A stretch of DNA of 64,000 nucleotides from SIG480 sp045539475 (GCA_045539475.1 JAZQFJ010000015.1:1-64000); one strand, 5' to 3'. Positions 36,501-45,416 are shown, counted from the first letter of the stretch. The notes: generated from the sequence alone by a model not told the origin. Program-made: numbers and translations.

Positions 36501-36592
36501 TTGTACAATCGGTATAGTTGACCTTGTACAAAAGCGACAATAAAGGTTTGGTGAATTAGATAATTTACTTTTTTGTGCCAAAGTGATATACT
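36501..36592 (+). promoter_or_regulatory. Control region of the sugar-ABC ATPase gene
   Basis: The 308-base gap 36344-36651 contains, after the terminator, two copies of the palindrome TTGTACAA (36501-36508 and 36524-36531, 23 bases apart), then a likely promoter TTTACT (36564-36569), 17-base spacer, TATACT (36587-36592). The paired palindromes look like operator half-sites or two operators. Confidence 0.55.
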
Positions 36593-36651
36593 TTATTGGT
36601 AACATCGGAAGATGTGTTAAAACGTATAAAAATTTTGGAGGTATATATACA

Positions 36652-37764
36652 ATGTCCAGTGTAAAGCTTAATCATGTCTATAAGCGTTTCGATGGCGGCG
36701 TTACTGCTGTTTCCGATTTCTGCATAGACATCGCAGACAAAGAATTTGTTATCCTTGTAGGTCCGTCCGGCTGCGGTAAGTCCACAACTCTCCGTATGAT
36801 CGCAGGTCTTGAAGAGATTTCCGAAGGTGAGCTCCTCATCGACGATAAGCTCTGCAATGATGTTCCGCCGAAGGATCGCGATATCGCGATGGTTTTCCAG
36901 AACTACGCTCTTTACCCGCATATGACTGTTTTTGATAACATGGCTTTCGGTCTTAAGCTCCGCAAGACTCCGAAGGATGAAATTAAGCGCCGTGTTGAAG
37001 AAGCAGCTAAAATTCTTGAGATTGACTATCTCCTCGACAGAAAGCCGAAGGCTCTCTCCGGCGGTCAGCGCCAGCGTGTTGCTCTCGGCCGTGCTATCGT
37101 CCGTAACCCGAAGGTCTTCCTTCTTGTCGAGCCGCTTTCAAACCTTGATGCTAAGCTCCGTGCTTCCATGAGAACTGAGCTTTCTAAGCTTCATGAGCGC
37201 CTCCAGACAACCTTTATCTACGTTACCCACGACCAGGTTGAGGCTATGACAATGGGTACACGTATCGTTGTTATGAAGGACGGTTTCATCCAGCAGATTG
37301 CAGCTCCGCACGTTCTTTACGACACACCGGCTAACCTCTTCGTTGCTACATTCATCGGTTCTCCGGTTATGAACACATTCGAAGGTCATCTCGTTGACGA
37401 AAACAACAAGACATACATTGTATTCGGCGATGCAAAGATTGAGCTTCCGGATTCCAAGGGCAGAAAGCCTGAGGTTATGTCCTACATCGGTAAGGATGTT
37501 ATCGTTGGCGTTCGTCCCGAGGCTCTTCATGACGAGGAAGTATTCCTCAACCAGTACCCCGAAGCAACAGTCGATGCTAAGGTTGAAGTTGTTGAGCTTA
37601 TGGGTCATGAGACATATCTCTACCTCAAGAGCCAGGGCCGCGACTTTATCGCTCGCGTTTCACCGCGCTCAACAGCAAAGGTTGGCGACACAATCAAGAT
37701 TGCTATCGAAACTCCGAAGATTCACCTCTTCGACAAGGAGACCGAACTTACAATCACCAACTAA
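36652..37764 (+). CDS. msmK: Sugar ABC transporter ATPase (MalK/MsmK/UgpC type)
   Basis: ATPase of CUT1-type sugar importers, 370 residues. Walker A GPSGCGKST, Q-loop, signature LSGGQRQRVALGRA, D-loop and the TOBE/OB regulatory C-terminal domain are normal. Walker B is odd: it reads VFLLVEPLSNLDA where the family has VFLLDEPLSNLDA, so the Mg-coordinating Asp is Val159, a one-base change (T at 37127 instead of A); catalytic Glu160 stays. No permease or binding protein is nearby, as for a shared MsmK-like ATPase. ATG at 36652 follows TTGGAGG. Confidence 0.9.
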   Translation: MSSVKLNHVYKRFDGGVTAVSDFCIDIADKEFVILVGPSGCGKSTTLRMIAGLEEISEGELLIDDKLCNDVPPKDRDIAMVFQNYALYPHMTVFDNMAFGLKLRKTPKDEIKRRVEEAAKILEIDYLLDRKPKALSGGQRQRVALGRAIVRNPKVFLLVEPLSNLDAKLRASMRTELSKLHERLQTTFIYVTHDQVEAMTMGTRIVVMKDGFIQQIAAPHVLYDTPANLFVATFIGSPVMNTFEGHLVDENNKTYIVFGDAKIELPDSKGRKPEVMSYIGKDVIVGVRPEALHDEEVFLNQYPEATVDAKVEVVELMGHETYLYLKSQGRDFIARVSPRSTAKVGDTIKIAIETPKIHLFDKETELTITN

Positions 37765-37778
37765 TAATAAAACAAATT

Positions 37779-37815
37779 ATGAGAGAAATCGGATTTCCGG
37801 TTTCTCTCATTTTTC
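37779..37815 (+). terminator. Intrinsic terminator after the ABC ATPase
   Basis: Stem ATGAGAGAAATCGG / CCGGTTTCTCTCAT with one G-T pair, 4-base loop, then TTTTT. Confidence 0.88.
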
Positions 37816-37878
37816 GGTTTTTACCCCAACTATTGACAAAGAGCCAAAAATGCATTTATCTACAATCCCTTTTTTGCT

Positions 37879-38364
37879 TTACAGCTTCTGATAATAATTT
37901 ATGCTCGGAAGGTTTGCATGAAAACCTGCTTTTTCATATGCACGGCGCGCCGGAGCATGACCGTCATCAAGCCCTGTGTGAACCGTTGCAAAAAGCATTC
38001 CTTCTTCTCGCATTTTGTTAAGGACAAACTCATACATCTTCGGTCCGATACCCTTGCCGCGGATTTCGGGGTTTACTGCATTTCCGCAAATCTCCCCTGT
38101 TTTGGTGGCTTCATTTATTCTGTAGTGAATAAATCCGGCAACGGTATCTCCAACAAGTGCAATATAGCCGCGCCCACCGCGGAGACCGGCAGAAATAGCA
38201 TCTCTTTTTGACTGCTGCCACCCGGTAAACTGAGATTCGTAAATTTCATCACCGAGGTCTCGGCGGAAAATTTCGCGGATGGGTGTCCACGCAGCGATTG
38301 CGATGTCACACGCAGCTTCTATATGCTCTTCCCGGGCGGGAACAATTCTTACTTCATCGGACAT
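37879..38364 (-). CDS. GNAT family N-acetyltransferase
   Basis: Acetyl-CoA-dependent acetyltransferase of the GNAT fold, 161 residues. The acetyl-CoA loop is NPEIRGKGIGPKMYEFVL (R/Q-x-x-G-x-G/A pattern) and the C-terminus has the ARRAYEKAGF motif. AGGAGG precedes the ATG. Substrate unknown. Downstream (minus-strand) of the mrp unit. Confidence 0.88.
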   Translation of the reverse strand: MSDEVRIVPAREEHIEAACDIAIAAWTPIREIFRRDLGDEIYESQFTGWQQSKRDAISAGLRGGRGYIALVGDTVAGFIHYRINEATKTGEICGNAVNPEIRGKGIGPKMYEFVLNKMREEGMLFATVHTGLDDGHAPARRAYEKAGFHANLPSINYYQKL

Positions 38365-38445
38365 TCCGAAAAACCTCCTAAAAAGATGTTACATATATTA
38401 TAAAGCATAAGAGGTATATTGTCTTTGTCCTTTTTCTTGAAAAGT

Positions 38446-39273
38446 TTATGCTTTTTCTATCTTGTCGAGCATATCGGAAAGAAGCTCGCCGTTTTTATCT
38501 TCTATTCTGCCCTCATCGCAAAGAGCGGCAAGTGCCGGATCCATCGGAATCTGGCAGACAGTGGAGATACCAAGCTCTGCCGCGTGTTCATGTATACGGC
38601 TTTCGCCGAAGATATAATGGCGCTCTCCGCATTTTCCGCACTCAAAATATGCCATATTTTCAACAATGCCGAGAACAGGAATGTTCATCATATCTGCCAT
38701 TTTTACCGCTTTGTCAACAATCATTGTAACAAGCTCCTGCGGGCTTGTTACTACGACTATTCCGTCAACGGGGAGAGATTGGAAAACGGTGAGCGGAACA
38801 TCGCCGGTTCCGGGAGGCATATCAACAAACATAAAATCAACATCCGTCCAGATAACATCTGTCCAGAACTGCTTTACTGCATTTGCAATAACCGGTCCGC
38901 GCCATACGACAGGGTCGGTGTCATTCTCAAGAACGAGATTTATGGACATTATCTGTGTTCCGCCGCGTGTTACGGCCGGATTTAAGCCGTCGTCGCTTCC
39001 CGTGAGGCTTTCGTGAACTCCGAAAACCTTAGGAATGGACGGGCCTGTTATATCGCCGTCAAGAATTGCGGCACGTTTCCCCCTTTTCTGCATTTCAGAG
39101 GCAAGAAGAGAGGTAACAAGAGATTTCCCGACACCGCCTTTTCCGCTTACGACGCCTATAACCTTACCTATTTTTGAGAGCTTGTTCGGCTCTGCAAGAA
39201 AGCTCGATTTCTCAGTGCGGTCTCCGCACTTTTTCGAGCAATTTGAGCAGTCGTGACTGCACTGTTCACTCAT
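38446..39273 (-). CDS. mrp: Mrp/NBP35-type iron-sulfur carrier ATPase
   Basis: P-loop ATPase thought to carry or insert Fe-S clusters. The 275-residue protein has an N-terminal Cys cluster (CSHDCSNCSKKC), Walker A SGKGGVGKSLV, and a bridging CxxC (FECGKCGERH) for a shared cluster. The N-terminal Cys motif is like eukaryotic Nbp35 and many anaerobe proteins. It follows a lysR gene by 24 bases. Confidence 0.92.
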   Translation of the reverse strand: MSEQCSHDCSNCSKKCGDRTEKSSFLAEPNKLSKIGKVIGVVSGKGGVGKSLVTSLLASEMQKRGKRAAILDGDITGPSIPKVFGVHESLTGSDDGLNPAVTRGGTQIMSINLVLENDTDPVVWRGPVIANAVKQFWTDVIWTDVDFMFVDMPPGTGDVPLTVFQSLPVDGIVVVTSPQELVTMIVDKAVKMADMMNIPVLGIVENMAYFECGKCGERHYIFGESRIHEHAAELGISTVCQIPMDPALAALCDEGRIEDKNGELLSDMLDKIEKA

Positions 39274-39297
39274 ATTTTTATACTTCCTTTCAAGATA

Positions 39298-40170
39298 TTA
39301 CAGTTTCGCCGTTTTGGCGTAGTTTATAAACTTCATTGCACAGCTTGACATATTGCGCTCTTTGCTCCAGACAAGTATTACTTTTGATTTTATCGGAACA
39401 GAAAGCGGAATGCTCACAATATTCGGTATTGTTTCGGCAATATCTCGAAACATAAAACCGCAGGCGAAGCCCGAGGAGATGAATTCTTTTATCATATAAA
39501 GCTGTGAAGACAGATGAACGATGTTCGGTACAATTCCGGCAGCGGCAAATGCAGACGTTATAACGTCATACTGGATAAAGCCCTTGTCGAAAAGGATAAG
39601 AGGCTCGCCGCGAAGATCGCGGATGTTCACAGTTTTTTCGTTTGCAAGGCGGTGCCCTTCGGGAACACAGAACACGGTTTCCACTTCGCCGATTTCAATT
39701 GATGAAAAACGTGCGTGGTCAACAACATTTGTCGGAATAATGGCAAGATCCAGTGAGTCGTTTGCAAGCGAAGCAAGAAGGCTGTTTGCACCGAACTCAT
39801 GAGTGGATATGTTTATTCCAGGCTCAATTGCACGTAAACCACGGTACAGCTTTGGCAGCTGAGAAATTCCGGTCATCGGCGGGATACCTATGCGAAGCGT
39901 GTTTTTATCCGCGCCTTTATCCGACATAATAAGCGAAACCCGCTCGGCGTGCTGCAGAAGCTCTTGCGCGTGATGAAGCAAAAGCTCGCCTTCACGCGTC
40001 AGCGTAAATCCCTTTTTTAAACGTTTGAAAAGAGTTACGCCAAATTCCGCCTCAAGCTCTTTTATTGCATTTGATATGGACGGTTGGGAGATGTGCAGTT
40101 CTTCCGACGCGCGCGTAATATTATTATACTTACATGCCGTTACAAAATACTGCAGCTGTAAAAGCTTCAT
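39298..40170 (-). CDS. LysR family transcriptional regulator
   Basis: LysR-type regulator, 290 residues: winged HTH at the N-terminus (LQYFVTACKYNNITRASEEL and SQPSISNAIKELE) and a two-lobe effector domain after about residue 90. It lies inside a run of same-strand genes (rpiB before, mrp after) instead of diverging from a target, so its target is unclear. Confidence 0.92.
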   Translation of the reverse strand: MKLLQLQYFVTACKYNNITRASEELHISQPSISNAIKELEAEFGVTLFKRLKKGFTLTREGELLLHHAQELLQHAERVSLIMSDKGADKNTLRIGIPPMTGISQLPKLYRGLRAIEPGINISTHEFGANSLLASLANDSLDLAIIPTNVVDHARFSSIEIGEVETVFCVPEGHRLANEKTVNIRDLRGEPLILFDKGFIQYDVITSAFAAAGIVPNIVHLSSQLYMIKEFISSGFACGFMFRDIAETIPNIVSIPLSVPIKSKVILVWSKERNMSSCAMKFINYAKTAKL

Positions 40171-40193
40171 ACGCTTTCCTCCTTATTCTTTGG

Positions 40194-40646
40194 TTATATG
40201 TTGTATGTGCCCGCCTCAATTTCGCGTATCATATCAACACGTGCGGCATGGCGGCCACCCTCGGGGAGAGTGTCGAGGAAAATGTCGCAAAGCTCAATGG
40301 CAAGCCCCTCGCCGATGACGCGTGCGCCAAGGCAGAGTACGTTTGCGTCGTTATGCAGGCGCGTGTATTTTGCGGAAAAATGCTCCGAGCAAACGGATGC
40401 ACGCACGCCGGCTACTTTATTTGCAGCAATGCTCATCCCTATTCCCGTGCCGCATACGAGGATGCCGAAATCCACGCTCTTTTCTGAAACGTTTTTTGCA
40501 ACCTTATATGCAAATTCGGGATAATGGCTTGATTCTGCATTGTATGCTCCGACATCAACCGTTTCGATACCGCGCTCATTCAAATGGGCGATTATCTTTT
40601 CTTTCATTGCAAATCCTGCGCTGTCTGCGCCAAGTGCTACCTTCAT
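40194..40646 (-). CDS. rpiB: Ribose-5-phosphate isomerase B
   Basis: RpiB/LacAB family isomerase interconverting ribose-5-phosphate and ribulose-5-phosphate. The 150-residue protein has the catalytic Cys in VCGTGIGMSIAAN and the C-terminal phosphate-binding Arg region (GGRHAARVDMI). The family's DHAG motif near the start reads DSAG here (Ser9), so a substrate-site His is lost or replaced; a related sugar-phosphate substrate is possible. One base separates it from tsaB. Confidence 0.92.
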   Translation of the reverse strand: MKVALGADSAGFAMKEKIIAHLNERGIETVDVGAYNAESSHYPEFAYKVAKNVSEKSVDFGILVCGTGIGMSIAANKVAGVRASVCSEHFSAKYTRLHNDANVLCLGARVIGEGLAIELCDIFLDTLPEGGRHAARVDMIREIEAGTYNI

Positions 40647-40647
40647 T

Positions 40648-41334
40648 TTAATTTCCTTCTTTCTTTAATCTTTCAAGTCTTTCGCGTTCAGCTTGCGGAA
40701 GACGGATATACTCTGGTGAAAGCTCTCCGGCAGGAACACACTCTGCCGTTTCGCTGAGAGAGGCAACATATGCGGCGCGTTGATACCTGATATGCTCGGG
40801 AGCAAGAGTGAATTTGCCTCCTGTTTCGCTATGAACAAGCTCTGCGCCGTCGCCTGTGAGGATAACATCGCCGTAAGCGATAAGTTCTTCATAAAGCTCG
40901 GATATCTTTACTGCACGGTCAGGGCATATGCGGGAAAGCTTTCCGTTTTCTACGCGGAAAAGCGCATTGTAAACCTGCCCGGCACGCGCGTCCATTACTG
41001 CACAGATAATTTCCCCGCATTCCTTTGCACCGTATGCCGCGCACTCAAGCGTAGATACGCCGCAACACGGGATATCGGCACCGAAGGCAAGACCTTTTAC
41101 TGCTGCCATACCGATGCGAAGCCCTGTGAACGAGCCGGGACCGTGCGTTATTGCAAGTCTGTCAATATCAGCAAGGCAAAGACCGGTGGTTTTAAGAAGC
41201 CATTCCACTGACGGCATAACGGTAACGCTGTGGGTGAGTCCGCAGTTTAAAAACACCTCTCCAAGGATTTTTCCGTTTTCCGTTATGCATACGCTTGCTG
41301 CCTTTGCTGATGCCTCTATTGCAAGAATTTTCAT
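40648..41334 (-). CDS. tsaB: tRNA t6A biosynthesis protein TsaB
   Basis: Inactive Kae1-like partner of TsaD needed for t6A37 on ANN-reading tRNAs. The 228-residue protein begins MKILAIEASAKAASV and has HGPGSFTGLRIGMAAVKGLA. It follows tsaE by 18 bases. TsaD and RimI, often next to it, are not in the window. Confidence 0.94.
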   Translation of the reverse strand: MKILAIEASAKAASVCITENGKILGEVFLNCGLTHSVTVMPSVEWLLKTTGLCLADIDRLAITHGPGSFTGLRIGMAAVKGLAFGADIPCCGVSTLECAAYGAKECGEIICAVMDARAGQVYNALFRVENGKLSRICPDRAVKISELYEELIAYGDVILTGDGAELVHSETGGKFTLAPEHIRYQRAAYVASLSETAECVPAGELSPEYIRLPQAERERLERLKKEGN

Positions 41335-41352
41335 TAGTAAAACCTTCTTTTT

Positions 41353-41835
41353 CTATGCTCTTGATATGGTTATGATACGCGCGTTTTCATCATCTTCCAC
41401 GCGTTGGATATCTATTCGGTGAGAAAAGCTCACTTCTCCGTCTGCATTTTCTGACCATTCTATCATGCAGATGCCGCCGCGGGTAAGATAGTCGTCAAAC
41501 CCTATTTCGAAAAGCTCGTCTGCACTCTCAAGTCGGTAAAGGTCAAAGTGAAACAGAGGTGGGGTTGTGAGATATTCGTTCACTATTGTATATGTAGGAC
41601 TTGTTACTCTTCCCTTTTCACCGAGTCCGCGGGCGAAGCCGCGGACAAATGCAGTTTTTCCTGCACCCATTCCGCCACGAAATGCAACGACTGCACCGGG
41701 TTGCGCCTCACCTGCAAAAAATTCACCGACGTTTTCTGTCTGCGTCTCACTGCGGCACAGAAATTTTGTTAAGGTATCAGATTTTTCAAGAACGGAAAAT
41801 TTTCCGCTGTTTATATATTCGTTTAATTTGTTCAT
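41353..41835 (-). CDS. tsaE: tRNA t6A biosynthesis ATPase TsaE
   Basis: Small P-loop ATPase of the t6A complex, 160 residues. Walker A FRGGMGAGKTAFVRG, switch region TSPTYTIVNEY, and FHFDLYRLE are family features. Starts with a 4-base overlap with the DUF1836 gene and runs into tsaB. Confidence 0.94.
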   Translation of the reverse strand: MNKLNEYINSGKFSVLEKSDTLTKFLCRSETQTENVGEFFAGEAQPGAVVAFRGGMGAGKTAFVRGFARGLGEKGRVTSPTYTIVNEYLTTPPLFHFDLYRLESADELFEIGFDDYLTRGGICMIEWSENADGEVSFSHRIDIQRVEDDENARIITISRA

Positions 41836-42353
41836 TCTTCCGTTTCCTCGTCAAGCGTTGCGAAAAATGTTTCAAGATACACCTTATGAACTGCGGTGAT
41901 AATGGTATTGCGGAGCATATTTTTAAGCTCGGTATTTCTGTTTTTTGTTCCGCTCATTTCGGGAACTGCACGCCTTTCAAAAACACAACGCAAAATGCTT
42001 TCAAATTCACGGCAGAAATATTCATATGAAATCTCTGCAGTATAGCTTTCTGTCTGAAGCGAGATGAAAAGCTGAATGTTTTCAAGGCTGAGCACTGATT
42101 TTGCAACGGCGATGAATATGAGATACGCAATCTGCTCGCGGTCATATTGCTTTTTAACAGGGTTGTTGATAAGTTTTTTCTTTACATAGTTGCTTATCAT
42201 TGAGCTTGTTATTGTTACCCCTTCGAGTGGAGCAAGAATATTTGAAATGTATTTTGTTGTCTGCTCCAGAAACAGCCCTACGTCCGGAATTTCATTAAAT
42301 CCCGGCAGACGGAAATTTTCGATTTTTGAAAGCATTTTTTCTTTTTGTTCCAT
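41832..42353 (-). CDS. DUF1836 family protein
   Basis: A 173-residue DUF1836 protein: start region LPGFNEIPDVGLFLEQTT, then SSMISNYVKKKLINNPVKKQ and YDREQIAYLIFI. The N-terminal part looks like a MerR-type winged helix, so a DNA-binding role is likely though unproven. Overlaps tsaE by 4 bases, heading the tsaE-tsaB-rpiB-lysR-mrp run. Confidence 0.85.
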   Translation of the reverse strand: MEQKEKMLSKIENFRLPGFNEIPDVGLFLEQTTKYISNILAPLEGVTITSSMISNYVKKKLINNPVKKQYDREQIAYLIFIAVAKSVLSLENIQLFISLQTESYTAEISYEYFCREFESILRCVFERRAVPEMSGTKNRNTELKNMLRNTIITAVHKVYLETFFATLDEETEE

Positions 42354-42380
42354 ATTAGCACACCAGCTTTTGCATGATTG

Positions 42381-42537
42381 TTACTTTGTCGGGTAATCGG
42401 GGCTATGTTACGTTTTTCCTATCCTCTCCTGTCAGGGAGAGAAAAGGTTATTTTACCGGGTAGTCGGGTCTGTGTTACGCTTTTCCTATTCTCTCCCGCC
42501 AGGGAGAGAATAGATTATTTTACCGGGTAATCGGGTT
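42381..42537. repeat. 67-base tandem repeat spanning a gene's 3' end
   Basis: Copies start at 42381, 42448 and 42515 (period 67), each starting like TTATTTTACCGGGTAATCGGG and containing a CTCTCC...GGAGAG hairpin; in the second copy the stem is 11 bp (TATTCTCTCCC/GGGAGAGAATA). The last, partial copy is the 3' end of the membrane-protein gene that stops at 42515. So its terminal codons and downstream hairpin have been duplicated outward. Confidence 0.85.
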
Positions 42538-43192
42538 CTATCATTATCTGCTTTTTATAACGGTGGTAATACATTGAAACAAGCTCGAGCTCTTCTCCGG
42601 AAAAGCGTTGCTTCGCCAGGCGGTAAGCCGCGCTTCTCTCTTCGCGGGTAAGGCCGCCTGCGATAAGTCCCGCAAGGTACTTTATGTCTGCCGCCGAAAG
42701 ATGCGAGGTAACAAGACGTGCCATTGCGCGCTTATCCGCGCGGGTGATGGAGTCTGATATTTTTTCTGTCATTTTATCAACGGCTTCGGTGCGTTTTTCC
42801 TCGGAAGACTTTGTCTCCGTATTGGTTTCCGGCTGTTTAGTCTCAACCTTTTTCTTGGTTTCAGCTGCAGGTGTGTTTTTTTTCTCCGAAGCCGGCTTTG
42901 CCGGAGTTTCGGCCGATTTTTCATCAGAAGCTGCAACGGATGAAGGTGCGGAACTCACCTCTTCGGCAGATTCCGACGGAGAGGGTTCTCCTTCCTCCGG
43001 AAGCGTTACCTCTGCCATAAGCTCAAGATCTTCTACGGAAACATCTCCGGAATCAAGCATGGAGTCAAGCATAGTTTCTATCATCTTGTCCTGAACAAAG
43101 TTAAATGCTATGTTATAGGCTGCATATCCCGCGATTGCCAGCACAACGGCTATGCAAAGAAGAATTATAATGACTTTTTTCCACTTTTTCAT
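42515..43192 (-). CDS. Hypothetical single-pass membrane protein
   Basis: No family recognised. The 225-residue product has one N-terminal membrane segment (VIIILLCIAVVLAIAGYAAY), an acidic then Ser/Ala/Pro/Lys-rich disordered stretch (about residues 50-135), and a helical C-terminal domain (about 140-225; LVTSHLSAADIKYLAGLIAG). ATG at 43192 follows GAGAGGTAG. It lies 19 bases after the YhaN-like ATPase gene, same strand, and its last codons form part of a tandem repeat. Confidence 0.75.
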   Translation of the reverse strand: MKKWKKVIIILLCIAVVLAIAGYAAYNIAFNFVQDKMIETMLDSMLDSGDVSVEDLELMAEVTLPEEGEPSPSESAEEVSSAPSSVAASDEKSAETPAKPASEKKNTPAAETKKKVETKQPETNTETKSSEEKRTEAVDKMTEKISDSITRADKRAMARLVTSHLSAADIKYLAGLIAGGLTREERSAAYRLAKQRFSGEELELVSMYYHRYKKQIMIEPDYPVK

Positions 43193-43211
43193 AACTTGGC
43201 TACCTCTCAAT

Positions 43212-45416
43212 TTACAGGTTTATAATGTTTACTTCGCTGTCGTTCTTAAAGAAAGCCGCTTCGCGTTCATGACACGAGAAAAGGATTATCTGCCTTTTCT
43301 GCGAAAGCTCTTTCAGGAGCAACAGTGCACGGGAAAGGCGTTCCTCATCAAAGTTTACGAATGCATCATCAAGCACTATCGGCGGAGAAGACTCTTCCGG
43401 AAGGATAAGCTCGCACAGTGCAAGGCGCAGTGAAAAATACAGCTCATCAAGAGTTCCGCGGGAAAGGAAAAGCCCATCACGGCGCGCGCTTGCAACACCT
43501 GTTGCAACATCCATATCAAAATCACGGTTACGGATTCTTACGACTTCAAAGGAGCCGCCTGTGAGCGCAGAGAAGATTTCCGATGTGCGCTTTTCAACCT
43601 CGGGAGAAAAACGTTCGGAAAGCTCAGCATCTGCTTCGCCGATGCATTTAATTGCAAGCGAAAAAGCATCAAACGAACACGTGAGCTCTGCTTCTTTTTT
43701 GTGCATCATATCAAGTTCGCTTTCCGCGCGGGAGATATCAACCCCCGAAAGGCGCTCGCGCAGTGCCGCGAGCGCAAGCTCAAAATTTTTTCTTATCGCC
43801 GCTTTTTCTTCAACTGCAAAGGTAAGATCTGCGAGAGAAGATGCGGGGATTTCGTCTTCTGTATATTCTATTGTGTCCTCGCCGCTTGGCTGAGCAGAAT
43901 TTATGGCGTCTGCGCGTATACGCGCCTCGCGCAGGTCGGTATAGGCGGCTTCGCGCTCGTCTGCCATCGTTTTCATGATATTTTTGCCGTCTTCAGCAGT
44001 TGCAGCATTTATTCCGAAACGCAAAAGCATTTCTGTGACAGCTTTTTTGGAAAATTCAAGTTTTCCGGAAAGCTCGCTTTGTGCCTCGCGTTTTTCCGTC
44101 AGCTGACCGAGTGCATCATCAACACGTGAAAGCGCGGTACTGTAAGAGAAAAGAGCCCTCTCTATTGTTTCTCTGTCCGCTCCGCCATATCGCTCGGTAA
44201 TTTCTCTGATGCATTCCCGCATTTCCCGCTTTCCGGAAGTGAGAAGAAGTGTACAGCCCGCTACCGCAAAGCAAACTGAGCAAGCGATACCTGCTGCAAA
44301 AACAGGCATATTTCCTGCCATGTACATTGCAAAAGCGCCACCGGCAAGAAGAAGCGCGGCGCAAAGAGAAAGAATACCGGCGGGGGAGACCTTACGCTTT
44401 CCGGATTGCTCAAGCCGCTCTGTATCAGCCTTGGCGCGTTCTCTTGCCAGCACCAGATTCATTCCTGCAAATGCACGGCTTTCGGAGATCTCTTTCACAG
44501 CGTTTTCGTATTCCAGTTCATCTGCCGCAAGTGTTGCCTTTATTGCCTGCTCCGAAAGTGAGAGACGATTGAGCGTTGATATGTCCGCAGAAAGCAGTTC
44601 GTAGTCCGCTTTCGTAGGGTAATTATCGTATTTTCTTATTTTTTCTTCTGCCTCGCGGAGAGCTTCCTCTGCACGGATAGAAACCAACCGCGCATTTTTT
44701 TTCTCTTCGGCACGGGCAATTTCTATGGCGCGGAGAAGCGCTTTTTCTTCGCGTGCATATACTGCAAGGCTTTCTTCTGTCCGTGCAAGCTCGTCTGCCG
44801 TGCTTTTGGCATATTCTATATCAGATATCTTTTTTGCTATTTCTTTTTCAAGGTCGCAAAGAGTACCAAGTCCGCGGGGAGAGCGGATAAGCCGCTGGCT
44901 CTTTTCAAGGCGTGAAATAACCTCACGGACGGAAACGGTTTCTTCGCCGCTTGATGCAAGCGAGAGAATTCTCTTTTCGGTATCTGCGTCGCGGTCAATA
45001 TCAAGCTTTGCCTGACCGATAAATGCACAGCGGTCGTATACGCCGCGTGCAATGCCGCAAAGCTCTTCTCCAGTGGGAGCAGCCCCGCCGCGTGAGAGAT
45101 TTTTTGCCTCAACTTTTGAAAACACGCCGCTTTTTCCGCTTGTGCGCTCGATGGAGATTTCATCGCCACCGGAAATGAGCGTGCATTTTCCGTACATCGG
45201 ATTTCCGTTCCAGGGAAGATATCTTTCCTTATCGGGAATATATCCCGCTTTCGCTTTTTCGCGTGTTGATATCCCGTAAAGCATAGCGCGGATAAACGCA
45301 CCCCAGGTGGATTTTCCCGCCTCGTTGCGTCCATGAACAATATTAAGACCGTCTTTCAGCGAAAGCTGTCTGTTGTCAAGCGACCCGAACGTCGCAAGCA
45401 GTTCTTTTATCCGCAT
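43212..45416 (-). CDS. YhaN-like SMC/Rad50-type ATPase
   Basis: A 734-residue ATPase of the YhaN/AAA_27 kind. Walker A GRNEAGKST (residues 29-37), long coiled coils, two membrane-like segments near residues 350-395 (ILSLCAALLLAGGAFAMYMA, then a second), and a C-terminal half with signature LSRGTLDELYFSLRLALCE and Walker B PIVLDDAFVNFD. YhaN usually pairs with an SbcD-like phosphoesterase; none is next to it. Likely DNA-repair related, by family only. Confidence 0.85.
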   Translation of the reverse strand: MRIKELLATFGSLDNRQLSLKDGLNIVHGRNEAGKSTWGAFIRAMLYGISTREKAKAGYIPDKERYLPWNGNPMYGKCTLISGGDEISIERTSGKSGVFSKVEAKNLSRGGAAPTGEELCGIARGVYDRCAFIGQAKLDIDRDADTEKRILSLASSGEETVSVREVISRLEKSQRLIRSPRGLGTLCDLEKEIAKKISDIEYAKSTADELARTEESLAVYAREEKALLRAIEIARAEEKKNARLVSIRAEEALREAEEKIRKYDNYPTKADYELLSADISTLNRLSLSEQAIKATLAADELEYENAVKEISESRAFAGMNLVLARERAKADTERLEQSGKRKVSPAGILSLCAALLLAGGAFAMYMAGNMPVFAAGIACSVCFAVAGCTLLLTSGKREMRECIREITERYGGADRETIERALFSYSTALSRVDDALGQLTEKREAQSELSGKLEFSKKAVTEMLLRFGINAATAEDGKNIMKTMADEREAAYTDLREARIRADAINSAQPSGEDTIEYTEDEIPASSLADLTFAVEEKAAIRKNFELALAALRERLSGVDISRAESELDMMHKKEAELTCSFDAFSLAIKCIGEADAELSERFSPEVEKRTSEIFSALTGGSFEVVRIRNRDFDMDVATGVASARRDGLFLSRGTLDELYFSLRLALCELILPEESSPPIVLDDAFVNFDEERLSRALLLLKELSQKRQIILFSCHEREAAFFKNDSEVNIINL

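Noticed and set aside
42381..42537. CRISPR array
   Set aside because: Repeats are 67-base direct tandem copies without unique spacers, and no cas gene is near.
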